Source of the DNA: Acinetobacter venetianus RAG-1 = CIP 110063 | GTDB lineage: Bacteria > Pseudomonadota > Gammaproteobacteria > Pseudomonadales > Moraxellaceae | Direction: 5' to 3' | Assembly: GCF_000368585.1 (NCBI RefSeq) | Contig: NZ_KB849557.1 | Span: 150,500-214,499, forward strand | Length of the DNA: 64,000 nt | The notes under the pieces: generated by a model | The model's database searches: none | What the model saw: the letters and a program-made list of their open reading frames with translations, nothing else | What the model was told of the DNA's origin: nothing | Translations under genes and position numbers: made by a program | Shown: piece by piece, positions 37,346-46,252 of the stretch | Numbering within the stretch: the stretch's first letter is position 1 | Layout: every line of letters begins with the position of its first letter

Positions 37346-38572
37346 CTATTTAGCATTTAAATTTAATAAATTATCAAAAGTTGGAGCCATATTAAAAGCC
37401 ATATAAGGTTTTTTAAGAATAGCTGTAAATAATAACTTTGACAGTTCACTTTCAGGTAACTGTTTAATTCTATTGTAAGCTTTCAAATCCCAATTTTCAG
37501 CAATCGCTTTTTCCCCTTGATTACGACAAGAAGCAACTACCATATTCATAGCATGCTTTTTTGTATATTCACCTGACTGATAAGCTCTTGTACTATTTGA
37601 AACAGCCCTTAAGACTATATTAAATACTTGTCCAACTGAAAAATTTTCAAGCAATTTAATAAAAGTTGATTTAGTTACTTCACCAATATTAGGCTGATAA
37701 CCCACATCATTCATTTGATATAAAAAATAACTTAAAACTTCATAAAAGGCTAGATCTTTCCATATACTTAACAATACTTCAACCCCCTGATCGATATCTA
37801 TTGCTAAATATAATAAGCGTTCTATAAGTAAGCTAAATTTATCTGTAGGCTGAATATTCAGTATATACTTAACTTCATAAGTATAATAGCTACTTAGTAT
37901 ATTAGTTTCATCAAATACAAAAGCATTTATATCAGATTCGACAGATGGAATAAGAATTTCTCTTGCTATTAAATGTTTAATCATCTGTGTAGTTAAATCT
38001 TGATGTGAAGTAACAGGCTCAATACTTGTCTTAATTGGTTTTATGTATTTACCATCTTCAGATAAACAGCATCTTAAAATTGTACAAATGCTGATTTTCT
38101 CTTTTAAAGTTAAACTATGCTCATCAACCTTATTATAATTTTCTATACAAAACTCTCTATTTATGGCTTCTTTTTTTCTTTTTAGTTCAGCTTGCATATT
38201 CGTTTCTGCTTGAATCCTTTCTTGCTCCTTATCAAACAAGCAAGTTGAACACTGACAATTAGATATATAAGATTTATGTCCACAATTCCAGCACTCTTCT
38301 TTTCTCTGATTCAAAAGCTCTTTCGATGTTTTATTAGCAATCGAGCATCCTAAATCAGCTGGACAATTTGGACATTTACCAACCCTAACTAAAGGAAAAG
38401 ATCGAACCAGCATTGTAGATCTAACATTAATATTAAACTCTTTTAATAGATTTTCTACATTATTTCCATTTTTATATTTAGTAATTAAATCAATCAATTG
38501 ATTTTCTGAAAGGTGTTCTAATTCTTCACCTATAGTTTCAGTAATTAATTTATCAGGAGATAAATAATTCAT
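37346..38572 (-). CDS. Orphan protein with zinc-ribbon-like cysteines, unknown function
   Basis: A 408-aa soluble protein I do not recognise. An N-terminal helix-rich part (1-60, LSENQLIDLITKYKNGNNVE resembles a helix-turn-helix) leads into two Cys clusters: CPNCPADLGC (about 67-76) and CWNCGHKSYISNCQCSTC (about 93-110). These fit a zinc ribbon or a two-zinc module. A Lys/Glu coiled stretch follows (about 111-140), then an all-alpha C-terminal domain with TYEVKYILNIQ and LSYFLYQMNDVG. GC is about 27% in sampled lines, well below neighbours, and terminators on both sides isolate it. This suggests a horizontally acquired single gene. No catalytic motif is visible. Confidence 0.75.
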   Translation of the reverse strand: MNYLSPDKLITETIGEELEHLSENQLIDLITKYKNGNNVENLLKEFNINVRSTMLVRSFPLVRVGKCPNCPADLGCSIANKTSKELLNQRKEECWNCGHKSYISNCQCSTCLFDKEQERIQAETNMQAELKRKKEAINREFCIENYNKVDEHSLTLKEKISICTILRCCLSEDGKYIKPIKTSIEPVTSHQDLTTQMIKHLIAREILIPSVESDINAFVFDETNILSSYYTYEVKYILNIQPTDKFSLLIERLLYLAIDIDQGVEVLLSIWKDLAFYEVLSYFLYQMNDVGYQPNIGEVTKSTFIKLLENFSVGQVFNIVLRAVSNSTRAYQSGEYTKKHAMNMVVASCRNQGEKAIAENWDLKAYNRIKQLPESELSKLLFTAILKKPYMAFNMAPTFDNLLNLNAK

Positions 38573-38629
38573 ATATAAAGCTCATGAAATAAAAAAACCT
38601 CTATATAATATAAACTATTAACTTACATT

Positions 38630-38659
38630 AAAAAAGCCAAACTTGAGTTTGGCTTTTTT
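38630..38659. terminator. Terminator after the cysI-DUF934 operon
   Basis: AAAAAAGCCAAACT / AGTTTGGCTTTTTT perfect 14-bp stem with a two-nt loop as written (opening to four in practice). Confidence 0.92.
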
Positions 38660-38677
38660 AAAACAATGAATAAAAGA

Positions 38678-39163
38678 TCAGGCCCCGGTCTGATAACTTG
38701 CTTGCGGTACAGCGGTAGAAGCTTGATAAGGATTGGTAAAGTCCTGAAGCCCAGCAGCAGCCTCTTGAATATTCTTACCCTCTTTCACCACAAAAGTATC
38801 AAAGCCAGAGCGTTTTAAATAATTTAGAACGTCCTTAAAGATATCACCGACTGCACGCAACTCGCCTTGGTAGCCTTGACGACGTAACAATGCTGCAAAT
38901 GAATATCCTCGACCATCATTAAAACCAGCAAATTCGATAAAAATTGCATCGAATGCATCTAATTGAAACTGATGGGTCTCAGGTGAATCATTGACTGTAA
39001 TATAGAGCGCTTTTTTACCTTGCACGTTTGGTAATTGATCAAGCTGTGCTGTTGTTAAAACCACATCACCTGCTGGAACAACACCATCTTCAGCAATCAC
39101 TTGATAGGTATTATCTGCAATTGTGCCATCTTTAAAAAGCACTTGTAGCGTTGTATTAAGCAT
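38678..39163 (-). CDS. DUF934 protein paired with sulfite reductase
   Basis: A 161-aa DUF934 protein: IFIEFAGFNDGRGYSFAALL, RRQGYQGELRAVGDIFKD and LNYLKRSGFDTFVVKEG. DUF934 genes are found next to cysI in many proteobacteria and are thought to assist sulfite reduction, mechanism unknown. The ATG at 39163 overlaps the last eight bases of cysI, so translation is coupled; longer in-frame extension inside cysI is not family-like. Confidence 0.9.
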   Translation of the reverse strand: MLNTTLQVLFKDGTIADNTYQVIAEDGVVPAGDVVLTTAQLDQLPNVQGKKALYITVNDSPETHQFQLDAFDAIFIEFAGFNDGRGYSFAALLRRQGYQGELRAVGDIFKDVLNYLKRSGFDTFVVKEGKNIQEAAAGLQDFTNPYQASTAVPQASYQTGA

Positions 39164-40799
39164 AAGCACGCTCCTTAAATGGCTGAATGCCAACACGGCG
39201 ATAGGTATCAATAAAACGCTCACCTTCAGTACGCAAATCAAGGTAAGTATTTAAAATTTCTTCGATTACATCTGGCACGGCATCAGCAGCAAAAGATGGG
39301 CCTAAAATATCACCTAAAGACGCATCATGATCCGCATGTCCACCTAAGGTAATTTGATAGAATTCTGCACCTTTTTTATCAACACCAAGAATACCAATAT
39401 TCCCTACATGGTGATGACCACAAGCATTCATACAGCCTGAAATATTCAGGTCGAGCTCGCCAAGATTATAGATCGTGTCTAAATCATCAAAACGACGACT
39501 AATCGCTTCTGAAATTGGAATTGATTTCGCATTTGCCAATGAACAGAAATCACCGCCCGGACAGCAAATAATATCGGTAATAAAACCAATATGCGCACGC
39601 GCCATATTGTGATGTTCAAGCGTTTGCCACAATTCAAATAAATCTTTTTGTGGAACATCCACTAATGAAATATTTTGTTCATGCGTAGTACGGAACTCAC
39701 CAAAGGTGTATTTATCTGCTAAGTCAGCAATTAAATTCATTTCCTCAGTAGTCATATCCCCTGGCGCAACACCTGCACGTTTCAAAGAAATCGTCACAAT
39801 ACGATAACCTTTAACTTTATGTGCATTGGTATTCACATTAAACCATTGTTTGAATTTAGGATGTTCAGCAAACAAAGTCGTGAAATCTTGATCTTCTAAA
39901 TCTTGATAATCAAATGGCGTAAATTCTTCATCTAATTTTTTCAAGATTTCTGGTTGAATTTTCAATGCTTCACGTGTGTGTTCAAATTCAGCTTCAACTT
40001 TTTGAGCAAATACTTCAGGAGTAAGTGCTTTGACTAAAATCTTGATACGCGCTTTGTATTTATTGTCACGGCGACCATGTAAATTATAGACACGTAAAGT
40101 TGCTTCTAAATAAGCAATTAAATCTTCGCGTGGTAAAAATTCACGAATTACACTACCAATAATTGGGGTACGACCCAATCCACCACCAGCCATGATTTTA
40201 TAACCGATTTCACCTGCATCATTACGCACAATATAAACACCAATATCATGGAATGCTGTCGCGGCACGATCTTTTTCTTCTAAAGCAGAAACCGCGATTT
40301 TGAACTTACGTGGTAAGAAGGCAAATTCAGGGTGGAATGTACTCCACTGACGAATCAGCTCACATGTTGGACGTGGATCAGCAATTTCACCTGCAACCAC
40401 ACCTGCAAACTGGTCAGTGGTTGTATTACGGATACAGTTACCAGACGTCTGTACAGCGTGCATTTGAACCGTTGCCAATTCAGCAAGAATATCAGGTACA
40501 TTTTCTAATGCTGGCCAGTTCAACTGAATATTTTGGCGTGTTGAAACGTGCGCATAACCGCGATCATATTCAGTCGCAATCTCAGCAATTTTTCTGAGTT
40601 GTTTTGTATTCATTAAGCCATACGGCACAGCGATACGAAGCATCGGCGCGTAACGTTGCACGTATAAACCATTTTGCAAACGTAATGGACGATATTCGTC
40701 TTCGGTCAATTTTCCTGCTAAATAGCGTTCTGTTTGATCGCGAAACTGAGCAACACGTTGGTTGATCAGCTGCTGATCGAAGTCAGTATATAAATACAT
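39156..40799 (-). CDS. cysI: Nitrite/sulfite reductase hemoprotein subunit (assimilatory sulfite reductase)
   Basis: A 547-aa siroheme/[4Fe-4S] reductase. Two ferredoxin-like halves are visible. The cofactor cysteines are in CCPGGDFCSLANAKS and NISGCMNACGHHHVG, and the substrate-binding Arg/Lys region includes RDNKYKARIKIL and HVSTRQNIQLNW. It reduces sulfite to sulfide for cysteine synthesis. Nitrite reduction is possible in principle, but the DUF934 partner points to the sulfite enzyme. The 222-bp upstream region also contains the gcd terminator and a repeat. Confidence 0.92.
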   Translation of the reverse strand: MYLYTDFDQQLINQRVAQFRDQTERYLAGKLTEDEYRPLRLQNGLYVQRYAPMLRIAVPYGLMNTKQLRKIAEIATEYDRGYAHVSTRQNIQLNWPALENVPDILAELATVQMHAVQTSGNCIRNTTTDQFAGVVAGEIADPRPTCELIRQWSTFHPEFAFLPRKFKIAVSALEEKDRAATAFHDIGVYIVRNDAGEIGYKIMAGGGLGRTPIIGSVIREFLPREDLIAYLEATLRVYNLHGRRDNKYKARIKILVKALTPEVFAQKVEAEFEHTREALKIQPEILKKLDEEFTPFDYQDLEDQDFTTLFAEHPKFKQWFNVNTNAHKVKGYRIVTISLKRAGVAPGDMTTEEMNLIADLADKYTFGEFRTTHEQNISLVDVPQKDLFELWQTLEHHNMARAHIGFITDIICCPGGDFCSLANAKSIPISEAISRRFDDLDTIYNLGELDLNISGCMNACGHHHVGNIGILGVDKKGAEFYQITLGGHADHDASLGDILGPSFAADAVPDVIEEILNTYLDLRTEGERFIDTYRRVGIQPFKERAYA

Positions 40800-40924
40800 G
40801 GCGTATGGCTAGTAAATTCATTATAAAGAGGGCTAGCATAGCGAGCTTTTATTCATCAATAAAATGCTTTTTTTGCATATTTAATAACGGTTTTATTGAT
40901 AAGCTTATTAAAGGCGATAAAAAG

Positions 40925-40952
40925 AAAAAGCCCAGACAAATCTGGACTTTTA
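40925..40952 (-). terminator. Terminator-like hairpin downstream of gcd
   Basis: AAAAG-C-CCAGA / TCTGG-A-CTTTT stem with a CAAA loop. On the minus strand it lies beyond the repeat element that follows gcd and can end that transcript before cysI. Confidence 0.7.
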
Positions 40953-41021
40953 ATCTCCCCTAACCCCTCTTTATAAAAGAGGGGGAACACCTCCCTTTCA
41001 TAAAGGGAGGTTGGGAGGGAT
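40950..41021. repeat. Intergenic palindromic repeat (REP/MITE-like), abutting gcd stop
   Basis: A 72-bp element with three nested palindromes. Outer arms AATCTCCCCTAACC and GGTTGGGAGGGATT match with three mismatches. Hairpin one is CCCCTCTTT-ATA-AAAGAGGGG and hairpin two is CCTCCCTTT-CAT-AAAGGGAGG. It has a cloverleaf-like layout and strand asymmetry in C/G. I recall similar C-rich intergenic repeats throughout Acinetobacter genomes. Only one copy is in this window. It ends directly against the gcd stop codon. Confidence 0.75.
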
Positions 41022-43418
41022 TTAAGGTAAAGCATAAGCGACGAGATAGTCACCCATCTTAGTACCGAATGAGCCATGCCCACCTGCCATGATCACGACA
41101 TATTGTTTACCATTGGCTTCATAAGTCATTGGTGTTGCTTGTCCACCTGCAGGTAAACGTGCTTCCCATAACTTATCGCCATTTGAAACATTAAATGCAC
41201 GAATGTAGTTATCTTGGGTTGCACCCACGAACATCACATTACCCGCAGTTGAAATCGATCCACCAAGACCTGGCACACCAATTTTTACAGGTGGTAATTG
41301 GAACAATTGCGGTAAGCTGTCACGAATCGTACCAATACGTTTTTTCCAGACCACTTCATGCGTTTTTAAGTCCACACCAGCAACAAAGCCCCATCCAGGT
41401 TGTTTACATGGTAAGCCGAATGGTGAAAGGAATGGACTAATATCAACACCATAAGGTGTACCATACATTGGTTGCATGCCCTGTTCAGTACCTGCACCAC
41501 GTGCAACTGGCTCACGGTTTGGATCAGCAGGAATCAAACGACTCACGAAAGGTAAGCCAATCGGATTCATAACTGCGACCTGACGATCAGCATTCACAGA
41601 CATACCGCCCCACTCGAACACACCTAAGTTGCCAGGGAATACGAGAGTGCCATTTTCAGAAGGCGGCGTATAAATGCCATCATAGTTGAGACGTTTAAAC
41701 TTCACACGACACATCAACTGATCAAACATTGTGGCACCCCACATGTCTTTATCTGTCAATTTATCTTTAGGCGCTAAGTTAAAATCAGAGAATGGTTGAG
41801 TTTTTGAATAGAACTCACCTTTAGTCTGCGGACCCCATTTTACAGTTTGTGGAACTGGCTTCTCAGTAATCGGAACAATTGGCTGGCCATTACGACGGTC
41901 TAATACAAAAGCATTACCCGTTTTGGTTAAGACATAAATCGCTGGAACAGTTTGACCTGATTTATCTTGGACATCTGCTAATGAAGGTTGTGATGGTACA
42001 TCCATATCCCACAAATCATGATGTGTGGTTTGGAAATGCCAAACAAGCTTACCAGTCGTTGCATTGATCGCTAGCATTGAGTTGGCATAACGTTCTTTTA
42101 ACTCAGTACGATCTCCACCCCAAATATCAGGCGTACCGACACCTGTTGGAACATAAACGATATCTAGTTTTGAATCATAGGCAAGTGGCGCCCATGCATT
42201 TGGTGAGTTATGTACAAAAGTCGTGTCTTGACCCGGCATTGCATTTGGATCAGCTGCACCAGTATCGAATACCCATAGCAATTTACCTGTGTTCACGTCA
42301 TAACCACGAATCACACCCGATGGCTCTTTATTCGAATGGTTATCAGTAACCGAACCTGCTATGACCACTGTAGTACCTGATACAACGCCCGGCGAAGTTG
42401 GGTTATAGCCACCCGGATAAGCGTATGGCATGAATTCTTGTAAATTCACTTCACCATTTTGCCCAAAGTCAGAACATGCTTTACCTGTATCAGCATTGAC
42501 CGCAACTAAACGACCATCATTTACAGGAACGAATACTTTGCGTGGACATTCAGCAGAGCTAGACTTTTTCGCTTGTAAACTGGTAGCAAATTCAGTGGTA
42601 TTCGCTGCATCGTAGTACATCACGCCACGACAAGTTAAATGCTGGAAGGTTTTATCCGTTTTAAGTTTTGGATCAAAACGCCATTTTTCTTTACCTGTCG
42701 CAGGATCAAGTGCAATCAAATGTTGGTGTGGGGTACACATATACATATTGTTGCCGATTTTGATCGGTGTCACTTGATTGGTTGTTTCGCCTGAATCATT
42801 TTCAGTTCGGAAATCACCTGTACGGAATGTCCAAGCCACTTTCAAGTCTTTGACATTTTTGTCATTAATTTGAGTCAATGGAGAATAACGCTCTCCACCT
42901 TGGCTACGACCATAAGCAGGCCAATCTTCAGGCGCAACGCCATCGACTGCTTTTGCTTGTTCAGGTTGAGGTGTTTCGATTACACCATTAATTTCTTGTG
43001 GATCATTAAAGATTGAATACACCATCACAACGATCGCAATTGCTAACGTAGATGATAGTGCAACTTTACTTGAGCCTAGCCTATCAATACCACGCGTTAC
43101 AGCAGGTACTAATAACCACAAGCCCAAAACACCTAAAACATCAAGGCGTGGAGCAAGTGCCCAGAAGTCCGTTCCAACTTCCCAAACACCCCAAATCACA
43201 CTACCTAACATTAACGCGGCATAGACCCATAATGGGCCAGATGCGCGCTTATAAAGTTGTACTGCTACAATCAGTAGCAACACACCAGCAATTACATAAT
43301 AATAAGACCCGCCAATTGTCGCGAGCCAGACACCGCCAATGAGCAAGAACAATGCAATCAGGCCAATAATAATGACCGTCAATGTTCTAAGCCCAGATTT
43401 TGAAGCAGATTGATTCAT
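41022..43418 (-). CDS. gcd: Membrane-bound PQQ-dependent glucose dehydrogenase
   Basis: A 798-aa quinoprotein. The N-terminal anchor has five hydrophobic segments (about 12-140), followed by an eight-bladed PQQ propeller with DWPAYGRSQGGERYSPL, TPIKIGNNMYMC, THHDLWDMDVPSQPSL, WGGDRTELKERYANS and GGSISTAGNVMFVGATQDN. It oxidises glucose and other aldoses to lactones in the periplasm and feeds electrons to ubiquinone. It needs PQQ and Mg/Ca. It is nearly identical in layout to A. calcoaceticus GdhA, but stops three residues earlier, exactly at a repeat. The start MNQSASKSG has AAGG 8 nt upstream. It lies 137 bp after oprB in the same direction. Confidence 0.96.
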   Translation of the reverse strand: MNQSASKSGLRTLTVIIIGLIALFLLIGGVWLATIGGSYYYVIAGVLLLIVAVQLYKRASGPLWVYAALMLGSVIWGVWEVGTDFWALAPRLDVLGVLGLWLLVPAVTRGIDRLGSSKVALSSTLAIAIVVMVYSIFNDPQEINGVIETPQPEQAKAVDGVAPEDWPAYGRSQGGERYSPLTQINDKNVKDLKVAWTFRTGDFRTENDSGETTNQVTPIKIGNNMYMCTPHQHLIALDPATGKEKWRFDPKLKTDKTFQHLTCRGVMYYDAANTTEFATSLQAKKSSSAECPRKVFVPVNDGRLVAVNADTGKACSDFGQNGEVNLQEFMPYAYPGGYNPTSPGVVSGTTVVIAGSVTDNHSNKEPSGVIRGYDVNTGKLLWVFDTGAADPNAMPGQDTTFVHNSPNAWAPLAYDSKLDIVYVPTGVGTPDIWGGDRTELKERYANSMLAINATTGKLVWHFQTTHHDLWDMDVPSQPSLADVQDKSGQTVPAIYVLTKTGNAFVLDRRNGQPIVPITEKPVPQTVKWGPQTKGEFYSKTQPFSDFNLAPKDKLTDKDMWGATMFDQLMCRVKFKRLNYDGIYTPPSENGTLVFPGNLGVFEWGGMSVNADRQVAVMNPIGLPFVSRLIPADPNREPVARGAGTEQGMQPMYGTPYGVDISPFLSPFGLPCKQPGWGFVAGVDLKTHEVVWKKRIGTIRDSLPQLFQLPPVKIGVPGLGGSISTAGNVMFVGATQDNYIRAFNVSNGDKLWEARLPAGGQATPMTYEANGKQYVVIMAGGHGSFGTKMGDYLVAYALP

Positions 43419-43555
43419 AAGATCACCTTGCATCTTTTGATTTTAGATCCATGAAAAGGACAAAACCTTTCAATGGTCGAATTCAATTCATCAAGGAAAC
43501 TTTGCAGATGTAATCTTATGCATTGACTAAATGTGCAAAGTTTCTCAACTTTTAG

Positions 43556-44797
43556 TTAGAAAATAGTTTGAAACTTAATCCCACCAACCCACGTTTTATC
43601 GCCATTTTTCAATGCACCAACATGATGGATATATTGAATATTTGGACGAATCGTCAGCCAGTTGGTTGCATGGACGCCGTAATACAACTCAGTGTTATAT
43701 TCTTCATCCAAAAGATTGTTGTTTTTATCATTGGCATGAATACGAGCCACACCTAGAGCAAGTTCATCTTGCGGGCGTTGATCAAGTAAGCCTTTGTAGA
43801 CCAAACCAACATTTTGCATGTCTTTAACAGCATTGGTTTTTGAATCATGTACTGTGACATTTACAAAACCAGTTAAACCACGATCAGATTGACCATTATG
43901 TTGAGTTAACTGTTGCTTGGCTGAGAACCAGCCACCTTGTTTGTGTCCTGTCTTACTTGGATTTTCGATTTCAGTTGCATCAGCCGTACTGTAGTAATAG
44001 CCAAAACGATATTCACCTGGGAGAGAAAGCGCGCCTAGTTTTGGAGTCCATACAACTTCAGCAGGAATAATTGCCCCACGAGAACCATCAGTACTCAGAT
44101 TAAAACCTTTACCACGCTGTAAATTTTCAGGGTTGTATTCATAAGCCCCGATTTGTGCATAAAGATCAGGTTGGAGGTTGTACTTAACACGTAATGCCCA
44201 CTGACTGACAGGCCAGTTATACCATTGATCACCAACCCAGTTCCCGACTTGAGAACCACATAAAGCTAAGTTTTGGAAATCACAGTCAAAACTATTAAAG
44301 TCTTCACCTTCACCAAAACGACCAACTTTAATATCTAAGGCTTGATCTAAAAATTTCTTTTTGATCCAGAGATCAGTAAGGCGCCAAGTTTGACCACGTC
44401 CCCAAACTTCTTGCACTGAACTCAGATGTCCTTGCAGACCATCTGCTTTTTGAGAAAGCGACTGGCCATCACGATAGGTAATCGTGATCTGAGCTTCTGT
44501 ATCTTGCCAACCTAAAATTTTGTTTAGATCAAGATGTGTACCTAAAGCCAATTGTCCAGTATATTCACTACCATGACTTGAATGCTGTTTAGAATCTAAA
44601 ACCCCTGCAAACTCACCCGTGTAATCCGCAGAAAAGTTATAACCCTGTTCTTGCAACGCAGTGCGTTGACCGTTCCAATCCCCAAACAGCCATTGACCAT
44701 TTGGGTCAAAAGCTTCGGCTGCTTGAGTTTGTTGTGCGAAAAGACTCAATGATAGAACGGATAAACAAGAAACAATCAATGGTTTAGAGATTGTCAT
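43556..44797 (-). CDS. oprB: OprB-family carbohydrate-selective porin
   Basis: A 413-aa outer-membrane porin. It has a signal peptide (to about residue 27, QQTQAAEA), an OprB-like start FDPNGQWLFGDWNGQRTALQ, and alternating beta strands ending in KFQTIF with terminal Phe. OprB channels admit glucose and related sugars. Position immediately upstream of gcd suggests it feeds that periplasmic enzyme. Its ribosome binding site lies inside a 12-bp hairpin. Confidence 0.9.
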   Translation of the reverse strand: MTISKPLIVSCLSVLSLSLFAQQTQAAEAFDPNGQWLFGDWNGQRTALQEQGYNFSADYTGEFAGVLDSKQHSSHGSEYTGQLALGTHLDLNKILGWQDTEAQITITYRDGQSLSQKADGLQGHLSSVQEVWGRGQTWRLTDLWIKKKFLDQALDIKVGRFGEGEDFNSFDCDFQNLALCGSQVGNWVGDQWYNWPVSQWALRVKYNLQPDLYAQIGAYEYNPENLQRGKGFNLSTDGSRGAIIPAEVVWTPKLGALSLPGEYRFGYYYSTADATEIENPSKTGHKQGGWFSAKQQLTQHNGQSDRGLTGFVNVTVHDSKTNAVKDMQNVGLVYKGLLDQRPQDELALGVARIHANDKNNNLLDEEYNTELYYGVHATNWLTIRPNIQYIHHVGALKNGDKTWVGGIKFQTIF

Positions 44798-44803
44798 GTT
44801 TAC

Positions 44804-44837
44804 GTAACCTTTTATGTTTTTGTATATAAAAGGTTAC
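44804..44837 (-). promoter_or_regulatory. Hairpin sequestering the oprB ribosome binding site
   Basis: On the minus strand GTAACCTTTTAT pairs perfectly with ATAAAAGGTTAC around loop ATACAAAAAC, ending 6 nt before the oprB ATG. The only good Shine-Dalgarno (AAGG) is in the 3' arm. The A-rich loop resembles Hfq/Crc-type targets. At DNA level it could instead be an operator palindrome. Confidence 0.65.
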
Positions 44838-44920
44838 TCCGATTTTGAAATTACAATTTATTCAAAATGTTAATGATCTGTACAATATGTTAACAATCAG
44901 TGATTGAATGCACATATTTT

Positions 44921-46039
44921 CTACCATTTACCTTCGCCCAAGCCTTGCCCTATAAATGCATAGTTCATTTTCGAACGAGAAAACTTGATTGGACATGCAA
45001 GCTGCGGTTCAGTTTGCTCTGCATTTTCAGACAATGGAACATCGACCACCCAGCCACGTTGATCAGCAATTGGCGATACTAAGGCCTCGTCAAGGCTGAG
45101 TACAGGCTCAACACAAATGTCGAGATTTTGGAATAGCTGTTGCCATGCTGCAAAATCTTGGGTCTTAAATTTCTCCTGCAATGCCTGCTTAACGGCTTGA
45201 CGATCTTCAGGATCAAAGGATGCACCTTTTGCCAGCAGAATCGGTAAGTCTAATGCTGCTGCTAAACCCGCCATAAATTGCGGCTCTAAACTGCCTACTG
45301 AAAAATAGCGACTGTCTTTGGTTTCATAATAATCATAGAAACTCGCACCATTCAGCATACCTTGTTCTGGAGCCTGAGGTGTCTGCCCAGCAAGACTTGC
45401 TGAAGCAGCCATGCTATTTAAGCTCGCCACACAATCTGTCATCGAAATATCAATGTATTGCCCCATACCACTACGTTGACGCTCTACAACTGCTGCCAAA
45501 ATCCCAATCACGGCATGTAAAGAACCTCCTGCAACATCTGCAATTTGAATCCCTAATGGGGGTGGTCCACTATCCTGACGACCGCTATGCCCTGAGACAC
45601 CAGCAAGCGCAAGATAATTAATGTCATGCCCTGCTCGATCTTTGTATGCCCCTGTTTGACCATAACCCGTAATCGAGCAATAAATTAATCTCGGATTAAT
45701 CTCAGCTAAAGTTTCATAATCCAAACCTAAACGGCGCATCACATCTGGTCGGAATTGCTCAACCACAATATCAAATTCAGAGATTTTATTTTTCAGCAAC
45801 TCAATATTGGCTGCATCTTTAAGATCTAATGCAATCGACTGTTTATTTCTGTTTAAATAACTATGTGCAGTGGCCTGACCATTCGCATAGGGTGGCATAA
45901 TCCTTACTAAGTCAGGGCGAGTCGGTGACTCAATATGGATAACTTCTGCACCCATGTCTGCTAGATACATACTCGCAAATGGACCAGGTAATAAAGTTGA
46001 AAAATCTAGGACTTTCAATCCCTTTAAAGCAGATGGCAT
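44921..46039 (-). CDS. CaiB/BaiF family CoA-transferase / alpha-methylacyl-CoA racemase
   Basis: A 372-aa class III CoA-transferase-like protein: LKGLKVLDFSTLLPGPFASM, FDIVVEQFRPDVMRRLGLDY, YCSITGYGQTGAYKDRAGHD (family catalytic Asp) and GIQIADVAGGSLHAVIGILA. The short length and SGPPPLGIQIADVAGG are closer to alpha-methylacyl-CoA racemases, which epimerise 2-methylacyl-CoA for beta-oxidation, than to formyl- or carnitine-CoA transferases. It is divergent from an AraC regulator 213 bp away, which may control it. Confidence 0.85.
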   Translation of the reverse strand: MPSALKGLKVLDFSTLLPGPFASMYLADMGAEVIHIESPTRPDLVRIMPPYANGQATAHSYLNRNKQSIALDLKDAANIELLKNKISEFDIVVEQFRPDVMRRLGLDYETLAEINPRLIYCSITGYGQTGAYKDRAGHDINYLALAGVSGHSGRQDSGPPPLGIQIADVAGGSLHAVIGILAAVVERQRSGMGQYIDISMTDCVASLNSMAASASLAGQTPQAPEQGMLNGASFYDYYETKDSRYFSVGSLEPQFMAGLAAALDLPILLAKGASFDPEDRQAVKQALQEKFKTQDFAAWQQLFQNLDICVEPVLSLDEALVSPIADQRGWVVDVPLSENAEQTEPQLACPIKFSRSKMNYAFIGQGLGEGKW

Positions 46040-46252
46040 AATAATTTTTACTCAATTTGTTCAAATTTTCTTTTATACTAGGTTTGGATAAACACAAAAA
46101 CAATGTCATGTTCAGCCATTTACCTTGATAGTTTCGGCAATTTAACATGTACAGAATGAGCAATTATTTTTCTTGTCAATTGCCCAATTTGATATTTTAG
46201 ACGGTTATTTAGGTCAATTATCGTGAACAGTAAAGAAACTGAAGGATTCAAT

